This document shows positions 42,066 through 50,872 of a DNA stretch of 64,000 nucleotides, piece by piece. The position numbers and the translations under genes are program-made. How positions within the stretch are numbered: position 1 is the first letter of the stretch; every line of letters begins with the position of its first letter. Source of the DNA: Kribbella jiaozuonensis (GTDB taxonomy: Bacteria > Actinomycetota > Actinomycetes > Propionibacteriales > Kribbellaceae); contig NZ_SZPZ01000002.1 of NCBI RefSeq assembly GCF_005233875.1, positions 1,302,001-1,366,000 on the forward strand. The letters are read 5' to 3'. The notes beneath the pieces are model-generated. The model did no database searches and was not told the origin of the DNA. It was given only the letters and a program-made list of their open reading frames with translations.

Positions 42066-43292
42066 GAGCCCGTAGTCCGCGCGCAACCGGCGTACTTCGG
42101 ACTGGGTCGACGGCCACAGCGGGGAGGTCGGCGAGAGCAGGGTCAGCTGGTGCTCCCAGGCGCTGAGGTCGTTCACACCGGCGTACGAGCGGGTCCAGGC
42201 GACGACGAGGTCGACGTCGTGGGTCCGCAGTACGTCGGCGCGCATGCGGTTCTCGAGCCGGTTCCGTACGGCGACGACTGCCGGCGCGTCGGACTGCGGG
42301 AGGAGCGGGCCGGCGTAGCGACGGAGTGCCGCTGAGAGCAGGTGGGAGTCGAGGTCGTCGGCTGTCTCGAGCCAGTCGGCGGCGATGTCGCGTCGGAACC
42401 TGTAGGGCCGGGAGTCGAGGACGTCTGCGCCGAGGAGGGCGCGGAGGCGGGTCATCTCGCCGCGGAGCGAGGAGCGGTGGTCGGCCTCGCCGTAGAGGGC
42501 GTCGGACAGCTCTTCGGCGGTGAGTCCCTCGGGGTGCTCGGCCAGCAGTACGACGATGTCGCTGTGGCGGCGGCTCAGGCGTAGGTCGCGGTCGTCGACG
42601 CGGATCTCGGCGTCCGGGCGGCCGAGCGCTGAGATCCGGACGCGGTGGCCGGTGTCACCGGTCAGTTTGCGGAGAATGGTGAGGCGGCCGAGCTCCGCCT
42701 CGGCCATCCGGGCGGCGGCTCGGACGAGAGCTAGTGATTGGGGTGAGCTGGCGTCGGCGCCGCCGGTGATGTCGACGACACCGAGGACCCGCTGCGTGTC
42801 CGGGTCGTAGATCGGGGCCGCCGCGCAGGACCACGGCTGGACGAGGACGGTGAAGTGTTCGGCGGAGCGGATCTGGACGGGGGCGGTCACCTCGAGCGAC
42901 GTACCGAGAGCGTTGGTGCCGACCTGTTGCTCGGCCCACCAGGCACCTTCGCTGAAGTGGATGCCGTCGGCGGCACGCAGTACGTCGGGTCGGCCGCAGA
43001 CCCAGAGCAGGCGTCCGCCGCTGTCGCCGACCGCCATCACGCAGTCGCTGTCGACGGCTGCTCGGCCCAGGACGTCATACAGCATCGGGAAGACCGCGGA
43101 GAGCGGGTGCTCGGCGCGGTAGCTGGCCAGTTCGTTGGCTTGGAAGGCAAATGGTGCCGCTGTGTCGGCGCGGAGGCCGGCGGCGACCGAGCGGTCCCAA
43201 GAGGCCGCGACGAGCCCGCGTACGGGCTGTTTCTCCCCATCTTCGACGAACTCTTCGTGTCGTCGGTGCAGCCATCGATCGATGGATTCCAC
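42030..43292 (-). CDS. GAF-domain transcriptional regulator (AcoR/DhaR-like, no AAA domain)
   Basis: A 420-aa regulator. The N-terminal part (about 60-200) resembles the GAF region of AcoR or DhaR (LVAASWDRSVAAGL, EQQVGTNALGTSLE, HFTVLVQPWSCAAAPIYDP). A winged or response-type DNA-binding domain lies near 225-310 (RRHSDIVVLLAEHPEGLTAEELSDALYG). There is no sigma-54 AAA+ domain. It faces the dhaK gene tail-to-tail, so it may control that operon in response to a small ligand (inference). From 43293 to 43430 there is a 138-bp gap with an inverted repeat at 43382-43398. Confidence 0.8.
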   Translation of the reverse strand: MESIDRWLHRRHEEFVEDGEKQPVRGLVAASWDRSVAAGLRADTAAPFAFQANELASYRAEHPLSAVFPMLYDVLGRAAVDSDCVMAVGDSGGRLLWVCGRPDVLRAADGIHFSEGAWWAEQQVGTNALGTSLEVTAPVQIRSAEHFTVLVQPWSCAAAPIYDPDTQRVLGVVDITGGADASSPQSLALVRAAARMAEAELGRLTILRKLTGDTGHRVRISALGRPDAEIRVDDRDLRLSRRHSDIVVLLAEHPEGLTAEELSDALYGEADHRSSLRGEMTRLRALLGADVLDSRPYRFRRDIAADWLETADDLDSHLLSAALRRYAGPLLPQSDAPAVVAVRNRLENRMRADVLRTHDVDLVVAWTRSYAGVNDLSAWEHQLTLLSPTSPLWPSTQSEVRRLRADYGLSEHANRDLRGR

Positions 43293-43381
43293 CTTTCCTA
43301 GACAACTGCCCAGGGCGGCGAAAGTCCAGACCCGCAGCGACCGCGGTCCGACACGCGGTGTAACCGCGTGGGCCGGGGTTG

Positions 43382-43398
43382 GTTCCTAAACTGGGAAC
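43382..43398. promoter_or_regulatory. GTTCC/GGAAC dyad before HMA-fusion gene
   Basis: GTTCC (43382-43386) and GGAAC (43394-43398) form a 5-bp dyad around TAAACTG, 33 bp before the HMA-fusion start. The half-sites resemble the palindrome at 48803-48817 upstream of the other copper genes. No regulator gene is adjacent; a link to copper control is a guess. Confidence 0.3.
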
Positions 43399-43430
43399 GC
43401 GTGGGTGACGGGTCGCCGGGGAGGTCGCGG

Positions 43431-44573
43431 ATGGCGGGACTGCCGGGTGGCCGTTATGACCGCGCGGCCGCGGCTCGGGTGCTGGGAGCCGCGGGTGCTG
43501 CGGCGTTCTCACAGGTGAGTCTTGGTGGGGCGCGGCGGCTTTCGGTCGAGGTTGAGTTGCTTGACGGTCGGCCGACTGCGCCGCAGTTGGAGTATGTGGA
43601 GCGTCGGATGCGGCCGTGTCCGCCTGCGCTCGTGGTGAGTGCTGGCGCGAAGGTCAGTTGGCGGGACAGTGGCGGGGTCGCGAATGTGGCTCACTGTGGT
43701 CCGCTCGGGCCTATTGTGCCCGTGGTGGCCCGGGAGGCGACGCTGGTCATGTGGCGGGCGCTCGCGGCTCGAGATGGTGTGGCGTTGAGCGACGACGAGC
43801 GTGCGGTGATGGATGCGACGACGACGGACAAGGATCCGGTCGAGATTCTGCGGGTCGGGATCGATACGACGTCGCGGGCGCTCGTGCAGCACGCTTACCT
43901 TGCCGATCAGACGCCGTACCGGGGCGCGGGGGAGTTTGCGCGGGGGTTGCGGGACTCGGGCCTCTTCTCGGTGGTGGCGAACACGTGGTTCTGGGGGCTG
44001 CAGTCCTCGACGTTCCGGCGCGGGATGATCCCGGTGCGGCTGGTGACGGTAGGCGACGGGACCGTGCGGTACGCGGCAGAGACGGTCGACGTACTGCGGG
44101 AGATGAAGCAGACCGCGATCGCGGACGCGCACGAGACGTTGCGCCGGGCAACGGTCGAGGAGGGGCTGACGGTCGAGGAGGCGTTGCGGAAGTACGACGT
44201 ACTGCTCGGGGAGATCTCGCGGCAGTACGCATTGTTGCCGGCGGGGGAGCAGCCGCGGTGCCTGGCCAACATGTCCGTGGACGGGGTCCGGTTGCTGCCG
44301 GGGGTGGTGGACATCTTCGTGGAGACGTTCGTTCAGTTGCTCGAGTTGGTGGAGATTGAGGAGACCGGTGTGAACGAGGTTTTCGAGGTTCCGGATATGA
44401 CGTGCTCGCACTGTACGAACACGATCACCGGGGTGCTGGAGGCGCTCGGGGTTCGGGTCGCGGGGATCGACCTGGACACGAAGGAGGTCGTCGCGGCGTT
44501 CCCGTCGGAGGAGGTTCGCGCGCAGAGCTTCGAGGCGATCCGGGGGCGCGGGTACACCGTCGTACCGCGGTGA
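43431..44573 (+). CDS. Unknown domain fused to heavy-metal-associated (HMA) domain
   Basis: A 380-aa protein. The last 60 residues are an HMA domain with the metal site MTCSHCT (CxxC) in FEVPDMTCSHCTNTITG; such domains carry Cu(I). The first 310 residues form a domain I do not recognise, with the stretches RRMRPCPPALVV, DATTTDKDPVEILRVG and QYALLPAGEQPRC; a distant alpha/beta or metal-binding fold is possible. ATG 43431 follows GGGGAGG; GTG 43401 is an alternative. It converges with the CopA-type ATPase, 4 bp apart, suggesting a joint copper role such as a chaperone or sensor (inference). Confidence 0.6.
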   Translation: MAGLPGGRYDRAAAARVLGAAGAAAFSQVSLGGARRLSVEVELLDGRPTAPQLEYVERRMRPCPPALVVSAGAKVSWRDSGGVANVAHCGPLGPIVPVVAREATLVMWRALAARDGVALSDDERAVMDATTTDKDPVEILRVGIDTTSRALVQHAYLADQTPYRGAGEFARGLRDSGLFSVVANTWFWGLQSSTFRRGMIPVRLVTVGDGTVRYAAETVDVLREMKQTAIADAHETLRRATVEEGLTVEEALRKYDVLLGEISRQYALLPAGEQPRCLANMSVDGVRLLPGVVDIFVETFVQLLELVEIEETGVNEVFEVPDMTCSHCTNTITGVLEALGVRVAGIDLDTKEVVAAFPSEEVRAQSFEAIRGRGYTVVPR

Positions 44574-44577
44574 CGTC

Positions 44578-46764
44578 CTAGTCGGCGTCGGGTTCGGTGC
44601 CGAAGTCGCGGAGGCGGAGGCTGTTGTAGGTGACGAACAGCGACGAGAGACTCATCGCCGCGGCGGCGATCACCGGGTTGAGCAGCCCGGCGGCGGCGAT
44701 CGGCACGGCGGCGACGTTGTAGCCGAACGCCCAGATCAGGTTGCGGTGGATCGTCTGCCGGGTCCGCCGAGCGAGGGCAATCGCGTCCGGGATCACCGAA
44801 AGGTCCTCCCGCACGAGGATGATGTCCGCGGACTTGAGCGCGATATCGGTCCCGCTGACAACCGCCAGCCCAAGATCGGCCGTCGCCAGCGCCGCAGCAT
44901 CATTGATCCCATCCCCAACCATCGCCACCCGCCGCCCCTCACCCCGCAGCTGCTCAATCACCGCCGCCTTGTCCGCCGGCAACACCCCCGCCCGAACATC
45001 CTCAATCCCCAACTCACCCGCCACCGCCCGAGCAACCACCTCGCCATCCCCGGTGAGAAGAACAGTCCGAAGCCCCTGCCCACGGAGCGCCTCAACCGCC
45101 GCCCCCGCCGTCGACCGCAACCGATCCGCCACCCTGAACGACCCCGCCACCCGCCCATCAATCCCCACATAAACAACCGACCCCGCCGCACCCGCGACGC
45201 TTGGGGTGGGTTCGGCTGGGGTGGTGATGCCCTCTGCTGCTAGGAGGGTCGCGTTTCCTACGACTATGCGGTGGCCGGCTACTACGCCGACTGCGCCTTG
45301 CCCGGGGCGGACCTCGAAGTTGTTTACGGGGTGGGGTTTGATGCCGTCGGATTCGGCTCGGCGTTCTACGGCTCGGGCTATGGGGTGTTCGGAGTTTTGT
45401 TCGACGGAGACGACGTAGCGGAGTAGGTCGGGGTCGATGTCCTCGACCACGAGCTCGCCGGTGGTGAGGGTTCCGGTTTTGTCCAGGACGATCGTGTCGA
45501 TGACGCCGCTGGCCTCGAGGGCGTCCTGGCCTTTGATCAGGATGCCTAGGGTGGCGCCGCGGCCGATGCCGACCATGAGCGCCGTCGGCGTGGCCAGCCC
45601 GAGGGCGCACGGGCAGGCGATGACAAGCACCGCGATCCCCGTCCCGATCGCCTGCTGGAACGGCGCACCGGACACGATCCACCCGACCGTGACAGCGATC
45701 GCCAGCGCGATCACCGCCGGAACGAACCACACGATGATCCGATCGACCGTGTGCTGAATACGCGCCTTCCGCTCCTGCGCCTGCTCAGCCACCGCCGCCA
45801 TCTGCGCAAGCTGCGTATGCGCACCGACAGCCGTCGCGGTCACCACCAACCGCCCATCCGTACTGATCGTCCCGCCGACAACCGAATCACCGACCCGAAC
45901 GCTCCGCGGCAACGGCTCACCAGTCACAACGCTCGTGTCGACAGCCGCCGCCCCCTCCAGCACAGTCCCATCCACCGGCACGATCTCACCGGCCTTGACG
46001 ATGACCACCTCGCCCTTGACGACCTCCCCAGTCGGTACGTCGACCTCCGCGCCCTCCCGCAACACCCGAGCCGTCGGCGTAGCCAACCGACTCAGCGCCC
46101 CGAACACATCAGCAGCCCGCCGCCGCGACCGCGTCTCGAAGTACCGCCCGGCGAGCTGGAACACAGTCATCCCCGCCGCGACATCGAGATACAACGCCCC
46201 GGTATTCGAGGCCCCACGCAACAACACCGACACCGCCGCCCACCCGAACGACACCGCAATACCCAGCGACACCAGCGTGTCCATGCTCACCGCACGATGC
46301 CGCAGGTTCCGGATCGTCGCCCGATGGAACGGGTACGCCGCCCACGTCACAACCGGCAGCGCGACGAGCAGCGAGACGATCTCCCACCCAGGAAACCGAA
46401 GCGACGGCACCGCCGCCAGCACGATCGTCGCGTCCATCAACGGAATCGCCAGCAGGATGGCCACGATCAACCGACGCCGCAGCGCCGTCACACGCTTGAT
46501 CGTCAACTGCTCCGCAAGCTCGTCCGCGGACTCGGGATCGCGCACGGTCGCGTCGTAACCGGCCTTGTCGACCGCACTGGCCGCACGATCGGCGAGATCA
46601 GGTCCGGTCCCGGTGATGATCGCGCGTTCGGTGGCGTAGTTGACGCTCGCCGTGACCCCGTCGAGCTTGTTCAGAGCCCGCTCGACCCGGTTGGCGCAGG
46701 CAGCACACGTCATCCCGCCGACCAGCAGTTCGACGGAGTTGGTCTCGGTCGAGGTGAGCGTCAC
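44578..46764 (-). CDS. copA: Copper-exporting P1B-type ATPase (CopA-like)
   Basis: A 728-aa metal-pumping ATPase that expels Cu(I) from the cytosol. Order: one HMA domain (GGMTCAACANRV, C20 and C23), eight predicted helices, the transport CPC in IACPCALG, phosphorylation loop DKTGTLT, and hinge VGDGINDAAAL. GTG 46764 overlaps the stop of the CopD-CtaG gene in GTGA, with AAGGAGA upstream; a longer N-terminus is rejected. It is cotranscribed with the CopD-CtaG fusion and faces the HMA-fusion protein. Copper specificity is inferred from CPC, the HMA domain and the neighbours. Confidence 0.92.
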   Translation of the reverse strand: MTLTSTETNSVELLVGGMTCAACANRVERALNKLDGVTASVNYATERAIITGTGPDLADRAASAVDKAGYDATVRDPESADELAEQLTIKRVTALRRRLIVAILLAIPLMDATIVLAAVPSLRFPGWEIVSLLVALPVVTWAAYPFHRATIRNLRHRAVSMDTLVSLGIAVSFGWAAVSVLLRGASNTGALYLDVAAGMTVFQLAGRYFETRSRRRAADVFGALSRLATPTARVLREGAEVDVPTGEVVKGEVVIVKAGEIVPVDGTVLEGAAAVDTSVVTGEPLPRSVRVGDSVVGGTISTDGRLVVTATAVGAHTQLAQMAAVAEQAQERKARIQHTVDRIIVWFVPAVIALAIAVTVGWIVSGAPFQQAIGTGIAVLVIACPCALGLATPTALMVGIGRGATLGILIKGQDALEASGVIDTIVLDKTGTLTTGELVVEDIDPDLLRYVVSVEQNSEHPIARAVERRAESDGIKPHPVNNFEVRPGQGAVGVVAGHRIVVGNATLLAAEGITTPAEPTPSVAGAAGSVVYVGIDGRVAGSFRVADRLRSTAGAAVEALRGQGLRTVLLTGDGEVVARAVAGELGIEDVRAGVLPADKAAVIEQLRGEGRRVAMVGDGINDAAALATADLGLAVVSGTDIALKSADIILVREDLSVIPDAIALARRTRQTIHRNLIWAFGYNVAAVPIAAAGLLNPVIAAAAMSLSSLFVTYNSLRLRDFGTEPDAD

Positions 46765-48746
46765 CGGGTCTCCTTGGTGCGGTCCGCCGTTCGTTCGGAG
46801 AGGCGTTCGAGCATCGCGTTGTAGGCGTCGTACGAGTCGTCGAGACCGCTGTCGAGGTGGCGATCGATGCGCTTGGCAAGCTTTCCGTCCTGGACGGCCC
46901 ACTGCAGCGCCAGTACGACGACAACGATCAGCAGCGGGATCTCACCGCCGGCCCACGCGATGCCACCGGCTGTGTGCTGGGTGGCGGCGAGATCGACCTT
47001 CCACGGCAGCTCGAGGTGCTGGTAGAACGAGTCGCCGATGATCGCGCCGTCGGACATCAGGATGACCCCGAAGAACGCATGGAACGGCATCGCCGCGAAC
47101 AGGAACCCGAGCTTCGCCAGCGACGGGAGCCTCCGCGGTGTCTGGTCGACTCCGATCACCAGACCGAAGTACAGACAGCCCACCAACAGGAAATGTGCGT
47201 TCATCAGTTGGTGCGCCCAATGGAACCTCATCAGCGTGCCGAAGGCGTTGGTGAGGTACAGGCCGTAGTACGAGCCGATGTAGATGCCGAAGACAAGCAA
47301 CGGGTGATAGAGCGCCTTGAGCGGCCGGGAGTGCAGTACGGCGACGATCCACTCGTGCGGGCCGGGCTGAGCGTCCTTTGCGGCGGCGGGCAGGGCCTTG
47401 AGCGCGAGCGTGAGCGGTCCGCCGAGGACGAGCGGGATCGGAATCAGCATGCTCAGCGCCATGTGCATCGCCATGTGGACGGCGAAGCTCGGGCCGGAGT
47501 ACTTCCCGAGGCCGGAGCTGGTCACCACGACGATCAGAAGCCAGCCGATGGTCCAGGCGATCGTGCGACCGAGCGGCCACGGTTCGCCGCGGCGACGGAG
47601 CCTGATGACGCCGGCGAGATAGGCGGTGATGGCTGCGACGGCGGCGGTCACGAACAGGAGGTTGGGACGCCACTGGCTCACCAGCGTCGCGAACGCGGGC
47701 GGCTTGTTGAGGTCGAAGCCGAAGAAGATCTGGCTGATCGACGTCGGCACGAAGAACTGCGGCGGTGGAATCCGGGTCATCGCGATGCCGCAGGCAACGA
47801 AGGCCGCCGTCCCGGTGGTGAGGAGAACCGCACCGAGGGGGAGTTTGCTGCGGGCAACGGAGTACAGGCCGATGGCAACCAGTCCCAGTGCCACCAACCG
47901 GGCGAGCGTGAGCCATCCGGTGGCCGAGTCGAACGGCGAGGAGCCGGCCATCTTGAACCAGAGCAGAACCGCCTCGGTCACGATGAGGACCGCGGCCCCG
48001 ATGACGGCAATGCCCCGCCAATGAGTGCGGTCGAGGACACGGTTGCGGCGGCCGGTCGCGAGCCTTAGGGTCTGGACGACGGCCAAACCGAGGAGGAGCT
48101 GCGCGGCGACGGTCTGATAGACCGCCGAGTCGCCGGCGAAGTCGTGGCGCGGACCGACCAGGACCTGGCCGACGACAACCGGGGCGAGTGAGCCGGCCAG
48201 GGCCGCCCAGAGTGCGATCAGGTACGCGACCCAGCGCACGGTCGTCAGGCTCGTGACGAGCACCACGATCGCGGCCAGGCAGGTGATCATCCAGGCGCGC
48301 CCGAAATCACCGGAGAACATCGCGAACCAGAGCGCGTTCGGGCTGGCGATCTTGCCGAGCGACAAGCCGTTCGAGTCGGCCGAGTCGAACGCGATCAGCA
48401 GGCCGGAGCTGATCACCCAGACGGCGGCAGCTCGCCGTACGACGATCGGCTCGAACCACTCGGCGATCTCCAATTGCCGCCGCGAACCCGACTCCCGTAC
48501 TGGCCGCGCCTTACCCGCGACGAGCGCCGACGCGAGCGCACCGACGGTCACGAGCGAGGAGAGGTCGGCCACCGCGCGGACGAAGGTGGTGATGAGCCCG
48601 GTCGCCTGGCCGGGGTAGTCCCGCGCGATCGGCAGGTAGCTCGCCGAGCCCATGCGTGCGGTGGTGACCAGCGCTGCTGCGATCACGAGTACGCCCAGCA
48701 GGACGACGTACCCGATCAGCCACCGCCGGTGGCGCGTCGTACCCAC
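46761..48746 (-). CDS. CopD-CtaG fusion membrane protein
   Basis: A 661-aa integral membrane protein in two halves. The N-terminal half (about 10-350) has eight helices of the CopD copper-import family (ALWFAMFSGDFGRAW, GPRHDFAGDSAVYQ). The C-terminal half (about 360-640) is a CtaG-like cytochrome-oxidase assembly domain (FAVHMAMHMALSMLIPIPLVLGGPL in parts, FHWAHQLMNAHFL, FHAFFGVILMS with conserved His). The fusion is common in actinobacteria and thought to deliver copper to cytochrome c oxidase. It is cotranscribed with the copA-like gene. Confidence 0.88.
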   Translation of the reverse strand: MGTTRHRRWLIGYVVLLGVLVIAAALVTTARMGSASYLPIARDYPGQATGLITTFVRAVADLSSLVTVGALASALVAGKARPVRESGSRRQLEIAEWFEPIVVRRAAAVWVISSGLLIAFDSADSNGLSLGKIASPNALWFAMFSGDFGRAWMITCLAAIVVLVTSLTTVRWVAYLIALWAALAGSLAPVVVGQVLVGPRHDFAGDSAVYQTVAAQLLLGLAVVQTLRLATGRRNRVLDRTHWRGIAVIGAAVLIVTEAVLLWFKMAGSSPFDSATGWLTLARLVALGLVAIGLYSVARSKLPLGAVLLTTGTAAFVACGIAMTRIPPPQFFVPTSISQIFFGFDLNKPPAFATLVSQWRPNLLFVTAAVAAITAYLAGVIRLRRRGEPWPLGRTIAWTIGWLLIVVVTSSGLGKYSGPSFAVHMAMHMALSMLIPIPLVLGGPLTLALKALPAAAKDAQPGPHEWIVAVLHSRPLKALYHPLLVFGIYIGSYYGLYLTNAFGTLMRFHWAHQLMNAHFLLVGCLYFGLVIGVDQTPRRLPSLAKLGFLFAAMPFHAFFGVILMSDGAIIGDSFYQHLELPWKVDLAATQHTAGGIAWAGGEIPLLIVVVVLALQWAVQDGKLAKRIDRHLDSGLDDSYDAYNAMLERLSERTADRTKETR

Positions 48747-48802
48747 GTCACTCCTGATCGATTGGTTGCCACGACCCCCAACTGGTGAATACGAGCGAGT
48801 TG

Positions 48803-48817
48803 TGGGAACAGTTCCCA
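48803..48817. promoter_or_regulatory. TGGGAAC/GTTCCCA palindrome
   Basis: TGGGAACAGTTCCCA is a perfect 7-bp dyad with a central A, between the divergent CopD-CtaG operon and the DUF5134 gene. It resembles the GTTCC/GGAAC dyad at 43382-43398. It may be an operator for metal or stress control; no regulator is adjacent. Confidence 0.45.
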
Positions 48818-48856
48818 GGAGTGGAACTTCTTTGCGACGACTGGAGTTAGAGGGGC

Positions 48857-49372
48857 GTGGTGACTGGAGCCTGGACGATTGTCCTGACCGCGGTCTTCGC
48901 TGCGACAGGTCTGTACGGCGTTTGGCGGCTGAGCACGCGGCGCTGGCAGGGGATCGAGACCGTCGTCGATGTCAGCCATGCCCTGATGAGCCCGGCCATG
49001 CTGGTGATGCTGTGGTGGCCGATGGCCGCAACCGGGCAATGGGCGCAGATGGCGGTCTTCAGCGGGCTGGCGGTCGTGTTCTTCTACCAGCTGTCCGGCC
49101 TGGACTCCATCGCCGAGCGCGCCGGCGCGATGGCTCACGCCGGCATGAATCTCGGCATGGTCTGGATGCTCGCCGCGATGCCTCGCCTCATGTCCGGCGA
49201 CGCGTGGACCACGATGCTCAGCTGGTCAGCCGTAGGGCTCCTGGTCATCACCGCCGGCTGGTGGCTGATCCACGCGGCCCGCACTCCCGGCCACCGAGCC
49301 CTCTGCGGCTGCCACGGCCTCTCCTGCGCCGGCATGGCCACGATGCTCGCCCTGATGACCCCGGCGCTCTGA
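48857..49372 (+). CDS. DUF5134-type membrane protein
   Basis: A 171-aa protein with five predicted helices (WTIVLTAVFAATGLYGVW, VSHALMSPAMLVMLWW, MAVFSGLAVVFFYQL, MNLGMVWMLAAMP, WSAVGLLVITAGWWLI). The conserved His residues in DVSHALMSPAM and AMAHAGMNLGM suit a metal or haem site. It resembles DUF5134 proteins often found with copper or cytochrome genes. GTG 48857 is uncertain; a second GTG follows in frame. It stands divergent from the CopD-CtaG gene and ends 6 bp from the convergent reductase gene. Confidence 0.7.
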   Translation: MVTGAWTIVLTAVFAATGLYGVWRLSTRRWQGIETVVDVSHALMSPAMLVMLWWPMAATGQWAQMAVFSGLAVVFFYQLSGLDSIAERAGAMAHAGMNLGMVWMLAAMPRLMSGDAWTTMLSWSAVGLLVITAGWWLIHAARTPGHRALCGCHGLSCAGMATMLALMTPAL

Positions 49373-49378
49373 GCTCCC

Positions 49379-50713
49379 TCACTCGTTGGCCAGCTCGCGG
49401 AGGGCTTGGAGGAGGGCTTCCGAGAAGGTGGGGAAGGGCTGGATGACGTCGAGCAGGACGGGGATGGGGATCCGGGCGCGGATGGCGAGGGTTGCTTGCT
49501 GGAGCCATTCGCCGGCCTCGGGCCCGACCGCGTAGGCGCCGGTGATGACGGTTCCGTCCGAGACGAGGGTGAGGAAGCCGGGCTGGGTGTCGTACGAGCG
49601 CAGGTACGTCGCCGTGCGCGGTACGCCGGACAGCTGGATCGTCGCGGTGTACGGTCCCTCGGCGTCACCCACCGACGCGGCCTGCGGGTAGCTGTACACC
49701 ACGCGCGGCACCGCCCGGTAGTCCGCAGTACGCGGCTTGCCGAGAATGTTGCTCGCGGCAACCCGGCCCTGGTACTCGCCGACGTGGGTCAGCTGCCACA
49801 GGCCCGTGACGTCGCCGATCGCCCACAGGTTCGTCCCGGCCGACAGCTTGTCGTCGACCGCGATGCCTCGCGGATTCGCAACGATGCCGACGGTCTCCAG
49901 CCCGATGTTATCCACCCGCGGCCGGCGACCGGTCGCGACCAGGACGCGGTCGCCCTCGACCTGCGTCCCGTCGCCGAGTTCGATCACGTACGTCGACCCG
50001 TCGAGGCGAACCCGCTCCGCGGACGTGCCCGTGCGTACGTCGACCTTGTCGGCCGTCAGCGCCACCGCGATCGCCTCGCCGACCGCCCGCGGTTCACGAG
50101 GCATCAGGTGATCGTCGCGCTCGATGAGCGTCACGGTCGACCCCATCCGCGCCAGCGCCTGACTCATCTCGACCCCGGTCGCCCCGCCGCCGAGAACGAG
50201 CAGCCTGTCCGGTACGTCGACCAGCCCGGTCACGTCCCGGTTCGTCCACACGCCGGGCAGCTCACGCAGTCCCGGAACGGGTGGAATCACGGGATCTGCG
50301 CCGCACGCGATCACGATGTTTTCGGCGGTATGCGTCCGGTCGTCCACCGCGACGGTGTGCGGACCCGCGAGACGGCCGTGACCCCGCAGTACCTCGAGGC
50401 CGACGCTCTTGGCCCACGAGACCGCGCCGGCGTCGTCGTAGTTCGACACCATGAAGTCGCGCCAGCCCAGGGCAGCGCGGGTGTCGAGCGCACCGGTCAC
50501 CGCCTCCCGCGCGCCGGGCGCGTCGAGAGCCTCGGCCAGCGCCTCGCCGGGTCGCAGCAGGGTCTTGGACGGGATGCAGGCCCAGTAGGAGCACTCGCCG
50601 CCGAGCAGTTCGCGCTCGACGATGGCGACCTTCGCGCCGCCCTTGGTCAGCGCCGCCGCACAGTGTTCCCCCGGAGCACCGGCTCCGAGGACGATCACGT
50701 CGTACTCACTCAT
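49379..50713 (-). CDS. FAD-dependent pyridine nucleotide-disulfide oxidoreductase
   Basis: A 444-aa flavoprotein of the dihydrolipoamide dehydrogenase/mercuric reductase class. FAD site is VIVLGAGAPGEH; the redox pair is C-SYWA-C in GGECSYWACIPSK; the NAD site is LVLGGGATGVEM; FAD motif 2 is LWAIGDVTGLW. The C-terminal dimerisation His-Glu is not evident: the segment ends PFPTFSEALLQAL where HxxPT-type sequences are usual. ATG 50713 (MSEYDVIVLG) is clear; a much longer reading upstream is rejected. The substrate is not known. It has no mercury-specific motif. Confidence 0.87.
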   Translation of the reverse strand: MSEYDVIVLGAGAPGEHCAAALTKGGAKVAIVERELLGGECSYWACIPSKTLLRPGEALAEALDAPGAREAVTGALDTRAALGWRDFMVSNYDDAGAVSWAKSVGLEVLRGHGRLAGPHTVAVDDRTHTAENIVIACGADPVIPPVPGLRELPGVWTNRDVTGLVDVPDRLLVLGGGATGVEMSQALARMGSTVTLIERDDHLMPREPRAVGEAIAVALTADKVDVRTGTSAERVRLDGSTYVIELGDGTQVEGDRVLVATGRRPRVDNIGLETVGIVANPRGIAVDDKLSAGTNLWAIGDVTGLWQLTHVGEYQGRVAASNILGKPRTADYRAVPRVVYSYPQAASVGDAEGPYTATIQLSGVPRTATYLRSYDTQPGFLTLVSDGTVITGAYAVGPEAGEWLQQATLAIRARIPIPVLLDVIQPFPTFSEALLQALRELANE

Positions 50714-50872
50714 CAGCTTCGGGCTCCCTTCGAACCGGCGGATCCAGACTCGCGCGGACCATGCGTCGCCCGGGCCAGGGAGTGTCCCTGGTCTCGCGCG
50801 ACCAGGGACCACCACGGTGGCGCAACCCGGTCCGCCGGCCGGATCGTGGAGCAGACACGCCTGGGAGGTCGA

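Noticed and set aside
49406..50872. N-terminal extension of the MFS exporter gene
   Set aside because: It is antisense to the flavin disulfide reductase, has no family match, and a ribosome-binding site stands before ATG 50873.
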